Positions 35,009-42,437 of a stretch of DNA of 64,000 nt are shown here, piece by piece. The stretch comes from Roseateles depolymerans. Lineage in GTDB: Bacteria; Pseudomonadota; Gammaproteobacteria; Burkholderiales; Burkholderiaceae_C. The stretch lies in assembly GCF_003387155.1 (NCBI RefSeq), contig NZ_QUMT01000001.1:372001-436000 (forward strand). Reading direction: 5' to 3'. Position 1 is the stretch's first letter. Each line of letters starts with the position of its first letter. The position numbers and the translations under genes are program-made. Below the pieces are notes generated by a model. That model saw nothing but the letters and a program-made list of their open reading frames with translations. It ran no database searches and was not told where the DNA came from.

Positions 35009-35632
35009 ATGATCGTCCGACGTACCCTGGGCCTGGCTGCATTGGGCGCGGCCTTGAGTGCCGCACTGCTGCTGACCGGCTGCGACAAGCTGGGCGTCAA
35101 GTCCGATGCCAAGACCAGCTTCCAGGGCGTGGACCTGACCGGTGCCAACTACGCCCGCAACTTCAGCCTGCCGGACATCGATGGCCGCATGCGCACGCTG
35201 GCCGATTTCAAGGGCAAGGTGGTGGTGGTGTTCTTCGGCTACACGCAGTGCCCGGACGTCTGCCCCACGACCATGGCCGAACTGGCCCAGGTGAAGAAGG
35301 CGCTGGGCCCGGACGGTGACCGGGTGCAGGGCGTGTTCGTGACGGTGGATCCGCAGCGCGACAAGCCCGAGCTGCTCAAGGTCTATCTGGCCAGCTTCGA
35401 TCCGAGCTTCGTGGCGCTGCGCGGCAGCGAAGAGCAGATCAAGGAAACGGCCAAGGAGTTCAAGGTCTACTACACGCAGAAGGCCGGCAGCACGCCGGAC
35501 ACCTACACCGTGGACCACACCGCCGCCAGCTTCCTGTTCGACCCCGAGGGCCGGGTGCGGGTGTATGCGCGTTATGGGGCCGGCACCCAGCCGCTGATGA
35601 GCGACATCAAGCTGTTGCTGGCCGGCCAGTGA
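35009..35632 (+). CDS. SCO1/SenC copper-delivery lipoprotein
   Basis: Delivers copper to the CuA site of CoxB. 207 residues with a lipoprotein signal (LLLTGC, Cys at residue 25) that would anchor it outside the inner membrane. The thioredoxin fold has the copper-binding CPDVC (C81 and C85) and His170 in YTVDHTAASF. VDPQRDKPELLKVYL is the family signature. It is the last gene of the oxidase block, 57 bp after ctaB. Confidence 0.94.
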   Translation: MIVRRTLGLAALGAALSAALLLTGCDKLGVKSDAKTSFQGVDLTGANYARNFSLPDIDGRMRTLADFKGKVVVVFFGYTQCPDVCPTTMAELAQVKKALGPDGDRVQGVFVTVDPQRDKPELLKVYLASFDPSFVALRGSEEQIKETAKEFKVYYTQKAGSTPDTYTVDHTAASFLFDPEGRVRVYARYGAGTQPLMSDIKLLLAGQ

Positions 35633-35678
35633 GGCGTGCTCGCGGGGGCTGATCAGGCGCCCCGTTCAGCCTCGGTCA

Positions 35679-35737
35679 GCGGCCCGTTCAGTCGCCCGTT
35701 CAATCGCCCGTTCAACCGCCGTTCAATCGCCCGTTCC
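35679..35737. repeat. Short tandem repeat of about 12 bases (GCCCGTTCA-type)
   Basis: CGTTC(A/C) recurs at 35685, 35697, 35709, 35720 and 35732, spacings of 12, 12, 11 and 12 bases, each within a GCCCGTTCAATC-like unit. It sits between the convergent stops of the SCO gene and the M14-type peptidase gene. Confidence 0.7.
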
Positions 35738-35745
35738 GTGGCCCT

Positions 35746-36672
35746 TCAGTCGCGCTCATGCGCCAGCGCGAAGTCGAAGGCCGCACGCACTGCCGCCACC
35801 TGCGCGGCTTCGCACTCTGCAGCGTTCGTGCGCGGACTGTCCGGATAGACCTCGGTGGTGGTGGTGAACCGTGCCCCGGTGAACCCGGCGCACAGGCCCG
35901 CCGTCTTCACCGGGAACTCGATCACCCCCGGTGCGCTGAGCGGGAAGCCGATGATGTGGCCCTGCGCATCCGGCGGTGCAATGTGGGTGACCTTCGCCAC
36001 TGCGTCGATGATGGCGACTTGAAAGTCCAGACGAGTGGTCTCGCTGTCCCCCACCAGGTAGAAACCGTCCGGCACGGTTTCAGGCTCCAGGGCCTTCCCG
36101 TCGCGCGAGGCGAGGGCCGGGCGGAATTCGGTGATGTCGGTATCGGTGGTTTCGTGCAGGTCGATGTGCACCAGCACGCGGCCCAGATACGGCGCGACCA
36201 GCGCGATCACCGCGGAGGATTCCTGCGCCTCGCGGCGTGCGCCGAAGTTCCGGTTCGGATCGATGGCGTGGTAGTTCCAGCGGCTGATGCGCTCATAGGC
36301 CCAGGGGCTCACGCAGGGCACAACCAGGACATTCAAGCGCCCCGCGTACGCCGCGGCATGGTCCTGCGCGAAGCGCAAGGCCCCCATCACGCCGCTGGTC
36401 TCGTAGCCATGCACGCCACCGGTCACCAGGGCCACCGGCAGGTCCGGATGCCAGTCCCGGCTGCGGGCCGCGACCAGGGGGAAGGTCTGGTCGCCGTATT
36501 GGATCTCTCCATAGCGCAGGCACTCGAGCCGGTCGCCCAGGCTGTCCATGCGCGCCACCACATCGTCCTGGTAGCTGCGGCTGCGCACCTGCCGCTCCCG
36601 CCAGGCCTGACGCTCCGCATCGCCCCAGGGGACGCCGGGCGTGCCGACGGGATAGAAGTGCGCTGTGCTCAT
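35746..36672 (-). CDS. M14-type metallopeptidase / succinylglutamate desuccinylase-like protein
   Basis: 308-residue zinc hydrolase of the carboxypeptidase M14 superfamily. GGVHGYETSG gives the first ligand pair HxxE, YHAIDPNRNFGA the substrate-binding Arg region, and HIDLHETTDTD the third zinc His. VIEFPVKTAG is near the usual catalytic Glu area. There is no signal peptide, so it should be cytoplasmic. The substrate cannot be read; relatives remove acyl or amino-acid groups. CGGAGTTTTC precedes the ATG at 36672, so I reject an upstream start at 36723. It stands 54 bp after the propeller-kinase gene on the same strand. Confidence 0.8.
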   Translation of the reverse strand: MSTAHFYPVGTPGVPWGDAERQAWRERQVRSRSYQDDVVARMDSLGDRLECLRYGEIQYGDQTFPLVAARSRDWHPDLPVALVTGGVHGYETSGVMGALRFAQDHAAAYAGRLNVLVVPCVSPWAYERISRWNYHAIDPNRNFGARREAQESSAVIALVAPYLGRVLVHIDLHETTDTDITEFRPALASRDGKALEPETVPDGFYLVGDSETTRLDFQVAIIDAVAKVTHIAPPDAQGHIIGFPLSAPGVIEFPVKTAGLCAGFTGARFTTTTEVYPDSPRTNAAECEAAQVAAVRAAFDFALAHERD

Positions 36673-36726
36673 GAAAACTCCGCAGAACGTGAGGGTCGAG
36701 AAGGGGTCGGTGGATTCTCCCACTGC

Positions 36727-39700
36727 TCAACCGGTGTCTCGTGCGTAGGCAATCCGCGCCTTGATCCGCAACGACACCTGCGTGCCGGGTCGGGCCTGGC
36801 CGTTGATGTCCAGCTCAGCGCTCACCCGCGCCGCACGTTCCTTCATGCCGAGCAGGCCGAAGTGGCTGCTGTGACCATCCTTGCCAGTGCGCACCATGCC
36901 GATGCCGTTGTCATGCACCTGCACCGTGAACCAGTGGCGCCCATAGTCGATGTGCACGGCCACGTCGGAGGCCCGCGCATGACGAGCGGCGTTGAAGAGC
37001 GCCTCCCCGGTGATGCACAGCACCTCGTCGAACACATGCGGACGCAGCCTCCGGTGCGGCCCCGAGCTGGAGACATTCACCTGCGTCCCGGCGCAGAACG
37101 GTTTTTCCTGGACCAGCAGCCGCAGCTCCTGCTCCAGGTCGCTGCCGCTGGCGCGTCGCAGTCCCTGCAGGCGGTCGCGGCCCTCCACGACCACCGCTTC
37201 GGCCCGGTCCAGCGCCTGATGCAGCGATTGCTGCAAGGCCGGCTCATGCTGCATCCGCCCCACCACCGCATGGAATCGCAGGATCAGGCCTTGCACGCTC
37301 TGCAGCAAGGTGTCGTGAATGTCGCGGGCGATGCGCTCGCGCTCGCGGCTGCGGTCCTCGCTGCGCTCCCGCAGCCGTGCAAGGATCCGCCGGATGCGCA
37401 TCAGGTAGAGCGAGTACAGCAGCAGCCCGACCGCGCCGGCGACTGCGAGCTTGAAGACCAGGGACTGGGTGAAGGTGGCCGGAATGGACAACGCCAGCTG
37501 GGCCGGCTGCGGGTTCCACAGTCCATCGTTGTTGCTGGCCATGACCTCGAACCGATAGCGCCCGGGCTTGAGGTCCTGCAGCACGATGCTGCGGTCCGGT
37601 CGTGGCTCGCTCCAGCGTTCCTGCTCGGCACCGACCAGTCGATGCCGGAACCGCACGCGGGACGGCACCGGAAAACTCAGTGCGGTGAAGTCGATCCTGA
37701 CAGTGGTGGTGCCCGCCGGCAAGGTGAGCGAGGACCCCGCGGCAAAGGTGTCATCCCCCGCCTGCACGGCGCGCACCAGCACGGGCGGGGGCAAGGGGTT
37801 GGGCGCCAGCGTGGCGGGGTCGATGCGCTGCACATTGCGCCGTGTGAGGAACCAGACCCTGCCGTCTGCGCCGGTCACGACCTGGGCGCCCGGGGCCTTC
37901 TGCACGAAGCTGTTGAGCCCGTCCTTGAAGTCGAAGACGCGATAGGGCAGGGCAGCGCCCGGCTGCTGGAGCGCTGCCTGCAGATCGGCCGTGCGCAGCC
38001 GCACGATGCCGGCGTCCCCGATCAGCCAGGTGTCGCCGGCCGGCGTCTGCGTCAGGCCGTTGACCGAGGCGGCCCAGGGATGGGCCGAGGCGGGGAGCGC
38101 CAGGGCAAGGGGCCCATTGGGAAGAGCGGATGAACGGGCTGAAGCGCTTGAGGCGGCTGAAGGGGTTGCAGGGTTCGCAGGGTTTGCAAGGGCCGGAGGC
38201 GGCTTCAGGGCGTCATGGGGTGGGGAGCCCGGAGGCGTCGCGATCGCTGGCCCGAGGCCCAGGCTGCCGCTGATCAGCAGGCCTGCCTGCGAGGGCAGCA
38301 GCCCTTCGATGCCACCCACGGCGGAGCGACTCATGTCCAACGCCAGGAAGGGCGTGTCGCCGCTGGGCGGCGGTCCCCGGAACACCACCGCGACGCGCCC
38401 GCCACGATCCCGTGCCGCATTGGCGGGCAGGGAGGCGGACGGCAAGGCCTCCGGCCAGCGCTGCCAGTGGCCGTCCTGCCACCAGTGCAGCCCCTGGTCC
38501 AGGCCCGGCATCCAGAGGCGGCCTTCTTGATCTTCGGCGCATCCATAGGCGGTGCCGCGGACCGGCTTGGCCAGACGCGTCACGCGGTCCGGATCCACCT
38601 TCAGCACCCGGTCGGCGAGGAACAACCAGACGCCGCGTTCCCCCGCGTCGCACAGGGCCTCCGCCGGACTCTCCAGCGCCATCACCCGGCGCGGTCGCTC
38701 GCCCGGCGCGATGGCATACAGCCCGCTGGCATCCGCCACATACACCACCCCGTCACGGGTAACGGCCAGGCGGTAGCTGGTGGGCGAATTGGCGGGCAGG
38801 TCGGGGTCGGCCACCACGCTGGCAGGCCGCAGCAGGTCCAGGCCCAGTTCCGTGCCGACCCAGACATTGCCTTCGCGATCCTGGAACAGCGCACGGGTCT
38901 GGTCCGAGGTGAGGCCGGCGCTGGCCTGCAACGACGCGATGCGTCGCGCGTCCTTGCGGGCGGACGTCAGCGGGTGGCCGGGGGCCTGGATGCGCAGCAC
39001 ACCGCTGTTGAAGGTCGTGGTCCAGAGGTCGCCCTGGCGGTCGAAGATCAGGCGCGAGCCGCCGACCGGATTCGGGTAGCGGAAGGCAGTGTCCGGGCTG
39101 GCAGACCGCTGCAGCGCGCGCAGCCCATTGGCGTCCGAGAGCCAGAGCTGGCCGTGGGTGTCTTCGGTCAGGCTGGCGCGCGGGGACAGTCCGGTTTCGA
39201 CCAGTTGGAAGCGCAGGGTTTTGAGGGTGGCCTGGCTGGCCTGGTTGGCCTGGCCGGTCGTGTTGGAATGCTGGGTGAAGTCGGCGACGGCCAGCGCGCC
39301 GGAGAGGACCACCCGCAGCCGGCCATCCCGTCCGAAGTGCAACTGCCACACCGGCTGGGCCGGCAAGCCGGTCTCGGGCCCTGGCTCTTCCCAGCGTCCG
39401 TCGTGAAACCGCGCCAGCATGCCGGTGCTGCGTCCGCCCCGGGCGACCCAGATGCCGCCCTGCGGATCTTCCTGCAGGTCGTTGACCTCGCGGGACGGGT
39501 TGGGCATGCGAGCATCGACCAGGCGGCCGTCGCGCCATCGGGCCACGCCGCGGCCGCGTCCGAGACCGACCCAGAGGTCTCCCGACCGCGTGGCCAGCAG
39601 ACTGGACACCACGAGGCGCTGGCCCTGATCGCCCTCCAGGCGGATCGGCTCGAAGCTCACGCCGTCAAACCGGAACAGGCCTTCCACGCTCCCGATCCAG

Positions 39701-40104
39701 AGATAACCGTCCCGGGTCTGGGTGATGGCGTTGATGCGGCTGGGGGCACCCTGTTCGATGGTCCAGGCGTCGTGCTTGAACTCCACGAGCGGGGCGGGGG
39801 CGGGCGGCGCCAGGGTGACCGCCGAAGGGGCTGCAAGCGCGGATCTTGCGGAGAGCGCTGCGGGCGTCGAGCGGGCCAAGCCTGCCGAGGGCGTTGCAAG
39901 TGTCGAGCTTGCTGAGTGCGTTGCCGGCGTCGAGGTCGCCGCAGTCAGCGCCATTCCTGGCGTGAGTGCCGACGCGGCCAGCGCCACGCTCTGCAATAGC
40001 CGCCACAAGCCGCTCCCTCCGGTGCGCCAGCCCTGCCGCTGGATGGACCGCTGCCGGCGTGGGACGCCTGGGGTCGAGCCAGCAGTAGGAAGGGTCGAGG
40101 GCAT
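36727..40104 (-). CDS. Two-component propeller sensor kinase (reg_prop, Y_Y_Y, HisKA_3)
   Basis: 1,125-residue sensor. After an N-terminal hydrophobic segment and a long Ala/Ser/Thr/Pro-rich linker, a periplasmic beta-propeller built of reg_prop-like blades is visible (DGYLWIGSVEGLFRFDG, SGDLWVGLGRG, EGNVWVGTELGLDLL). A second Ala/Pro/Ser-rich insert near residue 650 interrupts it. A Y_Y_Y domain (VRFRHRLVG, DLKPGRYRFEVMASNNDGLW), one membrane helix (LVFKLAVAGAVGLLLYSLYLM) and a HisKA_3 domain follow, with RIARDIHDTLLQS (His930), then an HATPase. No response regulator is adjacent. The ATG at 40104 is preferred over an in-frame TTG at 40155. Confidence 0.88.
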   Translation of the reverse strand: MPSTLPTAGSTPGVPRRQRSIQRQGWRTGGSGLWRLLQSVALAASALTPGMALTAATSTPATHSASSTLATPSAGLARSTPAALSARSALAAPSAVTLAPPAPAPLVEFKHDAWTIEQGAPSRINAITQTRDGYLWIGSVEGLFRFDGVSFEPIRLEGDQGQRLVVSSLLATRSGDLWVGLGRGRGVARWRDGRLVDARMPNPSREVNDLQEDPQGGIWVARGGRSTGMLARFHDGRWEEPGPETGLPAQPVWQLHFGRDGRLRVVLSGALAVADFTQHSNTTGQANQASQATLKTLRFQLVETGLSPRASLTEDTHGQLWLSDANGLRALQRSASPDTAFRYPNPVGGSRLIFDRQGDLWTTTFNSGVLRIQAPGHPLTSARKDARRIASLQASAGLTSDQTRALFQDREGNVWVGTELGLDLLRPASVVADPDLPANSPTSYRLAVTRDGVVYVADASGLYAIAPGERPRRVMALESPAEALCDAGERGVWLFLADRVLKVDPDRVTRLAKPVRGTAYGCAEDQEGRLWMPGLDQGLHWWQDGHWQRWPEALPSASLPANAARDRGGRVAVVFRGPPPSGDTPFLALDMSRSAVGGIEGLLPSQAGLLISGSLGLGPAIATPPGSPPHDALKPPPALANPANPATPSAASSASARSSALPNGPLALALPASAHPWAASVNGLTQTPAGDTWLIGDAGIVRLRTADLQAALQQPGAALPYRVFDFKDGLNSFVQKAPGAQVVTGADGRVWFLTRRNVQRIDPATLAPNPLPPPVLVRAVQAGDDTFAAGSSLTLPAGTTTVRIDFTALSFPVPSRVRFRHRLVGAEQERWSEPRPDRSIVLQDLKPGRYRFEVMASNNDGLWNPQPAQLALSIPATFTQSLVFKLAVAGAVGLLLYSLYLMRIRRILARLRERSEDRSRERERIARDIHDTLLQSVQGLILRFHAVVGRMQHEPALQQSLHQALDRAEAVVVEGRDRLQGLRRASGSDLEQELRLLVQEKPFCAGTQVNVSSSGPHRRLRPHVFDEVLCITGEALFNAARHARASDVAVHIDYGRHWFTVQVHDNGIGMVRTGKDGHSSHFGLLGMKERAARVSAELDINGQARPGTQVSLRIKARIAYARDTG

Positions 40105-40194
40105 CGGCGCGCGGGACTCGCTCAGGATCGGGCGGGCGGATGATACTCGGGCCAATGTGGGCCTTGGGTCCGCGCAAAACCCGTGGAGCGTGCC

Positions 40195-40536
40195 ATGAGC
40201 AAATACCTGATTTCATTCCCCAGTTGGGCCATGACCGCCTCCGGTGCAGCCCTGGAAGCGGCTGGCCGCGAATCGCGAGCCGTCATCGAAGACGCCAAGC
40301 GTGCAGGGGTGTATGTGTTTGCCGGCGGCGTCGATGAAGCGGTGGCGCCTGTGCGGGTGGGCGCCGGTGGCGCGGTGACCGAGGGCGGCTACCCCGACGG
40401 GCCGGTGATCAACGGCGGCTTCGCGGTGCTGGAGCTGCCGTCCCGCGAGGAGGCTGTGCACTGGGCCTCACGACTGGCGTCGGCGTGCCGCTGCGATCAG
40501 GAACTGCGCGTGTTCATGTTCGATCCAGCGTCCTGA
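40195..40536 (+). CDS. YCII-related domain protein
   Basis: 113 residues with the ferredoxin-like YCII/DGPF fold: MSKYLISFPSWAM at the start, the Gly-rich ITEGGYPDGP-like loop (here VTEGGYPDGPVINGGFAVLEL), and SREEAVHWASRLA. YCII-like proteins bind small ligands or act with extracytoplasmic sigma factors; the activity here is unknown. GGAG precedes the ATG. It is divergent from the propeller kinase gene, with about 90 bp between starts, and convergent with the tautomerase-like gene with one base between stops. Confidence 0.82.
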   Translation: MSKYLISFPSWAMTASGAALEAAGRESRAVIEDAKRAGVYVFAGGVDEAVAPVRVGAGGAVTEGGYPDGPVINGGFAVLELPSREEAVHWASRLASACRCDQELRVFMFDPAS

Positions 40537-40537
40537 T

Positions 40538-40927
40538 TCAGACGTCGATCTTGAACCCCAGGTCCAGGTCAGAGGCAGCCTGGCCGCCGCGAAGACCGAA
40601 GTCTTCCAGCGGCAGGGGCTGCAGCAGGATGTTGACCTCGTTGGCGGGTGTGCCGGCCTCGGCGAACCTGCGCACGATGGCTTGATAGAGCGTGCGTTTG
40701 GCCTCGACGGAACGGCCCGGGAACATGTGGACCGTCACCAGCAGATAGTCCTGGGTCTTGCCGCCGGGAATGCGGCAGTGGGCCGCACGGTGCTCCACAT
40801 AACGAATGTCGTGATCATCGTCCGGCACCCGAAAGGCGTCGAGCATGGCCTGATGAAGTGCGGACATCAGCGCGGCGACTTCCGCGTCAGGGCGAGGGCG
40901 ATGACCATGGATGAAGCAGATCGGCAT
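40538..40927 (-). CDS. Tautomerase family protein
   Basis: 129 residues of the tautomerase/4-oxalocrotonate superfamily (longer, MSAD/CHMI-like type). Pro2 after the initiator Met is the expected catalytic base (MPICFIHGHRP). VHMFPGRSVEAKRTLYQAIVRRFAEAG is the second beta-alpha unit with the GRS/GRT-type turn, and VNILLQPLPLEDFGLRGG follows. The substrate is unknown. It ends one base from the YCII gene stop and precedes nothing on its strand, so it appears monocistronic. Confidence 0.82.
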   Translation of the reverse strand: MPICFIHGHRPRPDAEVAALMSALHQAMLDAFRVPDDDHDIRYVEHRAAHCRIPGGKTQDYLLVTVHMFPGRSVEAKRTLYQAIVRRFAEAGTPANEVNILLQPLPLEDFGLRGGQAASDLDLGFKIDV

Positions 40928-41082
40928 GGAGTCTCCAGACTCCGACCGGGCCGGAGTGTTGGCACTTTACCTTGCGGTGCGCGGTGCCCGATGCACGCAG
41001 GGTGCGCAGTGCATGGGCAAGGCCTGCCAACGGCCAGGCGCGCAGGTCGCGAAAGCCAGAGATAACGAAGCTCTCAAACAAC

Positions 41083-41106
41083 AAGGGCTCCCGTTGGGGA
41101 GCCCTT
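41083..41106 (-). terminator. rpoH terminator
   Basis: On the minus strand AAGGGCTCCC-CAAC-GGGAGCCCTT makes a perfect 10-bp stem followed by GTTGTTTG, 50 bp after the rpoH stop. Confidence 0.88.
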
Positions 41107-41155
41107 GATCTTCGACGGAGCGCAACGGAGAGGCCTCGCCTCCCGTCGCTGAGCG

Positions 41156-42127
41156 TCAGGCCGCTTCGGCCACTTCCGCCTTGGACGACTTGCGCGCCGC
41201 CGGCTTGGCAGCCGCCACGTCTTCACCGGCCATCGCCTTGCGCATCTTCTTCATGGCCGCCACTTCGATCTGGCGGATGCGCTCGGCCGACACGTTGTAC
41301 TCTGCCGCCAGCTCATGCAGCGTCATGCCGCCGGAGCTGTCGTCGTTCACCTTCAGCCAGCGCTCTTCCACGATGCGGCGGCTGCGCGGATCCAGCACGT
41401 CCAGCGCCTTTTGCAGACCGTCGCTGGCCAGCGTGTCCCGCGAGCGGGCTTCCAGCACACGGGTCGGCTCCTGCGATTCGTCGGCCAGGTAGGCGATGGG
41501 AGCGAAACTCTCGCCGTCGTCATCCCCCTGCGGCTCCAGCGCAATGTCGCCACCGGAGAGACGGGTTTCCATCTCCAGCACTTCTTCCGGCTTGACGTTC
41601 AGCTCCTTGGCCACCAGGTCAATCTCACGCTCGGTGAGGGACGAACGCTGCTGGTCCTGCGCGCTTTCCTTCAGGCTGTGCTTCATCGAGCGCAGGTTGA
41701 AGAACAGCTTGCGCTGAGCCTTGGTCGTGGCCACCTTCACCAGGCGCCAGTTCTTGAGGATGTATTCGTGGATCTCGGCCTTGATCCAGTGCATGGCGTA
41801 GCTGACCAGCCGAACACCTTGATCGGGATCAAAACGCTTCACGGCCTTCATCAAGCCGACATTGCCTTCCTGGATGAGGTCGCCCTGAGGCAGGCCATAA
41901 CCCAGGTATTGGCGGGAAATCGAAACGACCAGGCGCAGGTGCGACAGCACCAGGCGGCCTGCGGCTTCCACATCGCCCTTGGTCTTGAGGCGTTGGGCGT
42001 AATCCTGTTCTTCCTCTGCGGTCAGCATCGGGAGACGGTTGACCGCGGAGATGTATGCATCCAGGTTGCCCAGCGACGGCACCAGGGACCAAGGATTGCT
42101 GGTCTTCAATGCAAGGCTGTTGGACAT
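41156..42127 (-). CDS. rpoH: RNA polymerase sigma-32 factor RpoH
   Basis: Heat-shock sigma factor of 323 residues. Region 2 includes SHLRLVVSISRQYLGYGLPQ and DLIQEGNVGLMKAVKRFDP. The diagnostic RpoH box is QRKLFFNLR, with SMKHSL after it. Region 4 helix-turn-helix is TLHELAAEYNVSAERIRQIE. The C-terminal ~25 residues are an Ala/Lys-rich extension (AAAKPAARKSSKAEVAEAA) beyond the usual end. AGGAGA precedes the ATG. The promoter overlaps a perfect CIRCE operator, suggesting repression by HrcA. Confidence 0.97.
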   Translation of the reverse strand: MSNSLALKTSNPWSLVPSLGNLDAYISAVNRLPMLTAEEEQDYAQRLKTKGDVEAAGRLVLSHLRLVVSISRQYLGYGLPQGDLIQEGNVGLMKAVKRFDPDQGVRLVSYAMHWIKAEIHEYILKNWRLVKVATTKAQRKLFFNLRSMKHSLKESAQDQQRSSLTEREIDLVAKELNVKPEEVLEMETRLSGGDIALEPQGDDDGESFAPIAYLADESQEPTRVLEARSRDTLASDGLQKALDVLDPRSRRIVEERWLKVNDDSSGGMTLHELAAEYNVSAERIRQIEVAAMKKMRKAMAGEDVAAAKPAARKSSKAEVAEAA

Positions 42128-42172
42128 GTCTTGGAATCTCCTGAACCAGTTGAATCACTGGTGTTGCGATGA

Positions 42173-42202
42173 ATATTAGCACTCATGGGGCTGGAGTGCT
42201 AA
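42173..42202 (-). promoter_or_regulatory. Candidate sigma-70 promoter of rpoH
   Basis: On the minus strand TTAGCA (42197-42202) is followed after 18 bases by TAATAT (42173-42178). The -35 and the spacer lie inside the CIRCE element, so repressor and polymerase could not bind together. The transcript would have a ~40-base leader. Confidence 0.6.
42176..42202. promoter_or_regulatory. CIRCE operator (HrcA-binding site)
   Basis: TTAGCACTC, nine bases, GAGTGCTAA: an exact match to the CIRCE consensus, centred about 60 bp upstream of the rpoH start codon. CIRCE is bound by the heat-shock repressor HrcA and normally precedes groESL or hrcA. Here it overlaps the rpoH promoter. Confidence 0.93.
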
Positions 42203-42437
42203 GGGCCAAACAGAAGGCCTTTGTGAACTTGTGTAGGGCAGTGTTGAAGGAAAAACAAGCGGCAAATTTATCGTTTGAATCACATTTGCCGATTTCAATG
42301 TCCTGCTGACGAATGAGGCATGGCTCAAACTTCCACTCAGCCGTCCTTGTCACAAAGCCCAAAAGGTATCCGGCGCCACTGCAAGCATCATGCGGCAGAA
42401 ATCGCGCCCGATTGTTGCGTTAGCTTGCACACAGTGT
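42203..42437. other. Upstream region of rpoH with inverted repeat CGGCAAAT-N16-ATTTGCCG
   Basis: This 235-bp stretch between rpoH's promoter and the stop of the MASE1 kinase gene contains a perfect 8-base inverted repeat (42260-42267 and 42284-42291). It also holds a TTGTTT-N17-TACACA promoter-like pair on the minus strand just downstream of the repeat. I see no ORF or RNA gene in it. It may hold further rpoH control sites. Confidence 0.4.

Noticed and set aside
35679-35737. Possible CRISPR-like or iteron array
   Set aside because: Twelve-base units without spacers and no replication or cas gene nearby.
35758-38133. Plus-strand open frame of 791 codons opposite the M14 and propeller-kinase genes
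   Set aside because: No recognisable domain, composition of a shadow frame, and it spans two real minus-strand genes.
42173-42202. Sigma-32 promoter suggested by CCCCAT on the rpoH strand within the CIRCE centre
   Set aside because: No CTTGAA-like -35 lies at the right distance, and the bases are explained by the CIRCE spacer.
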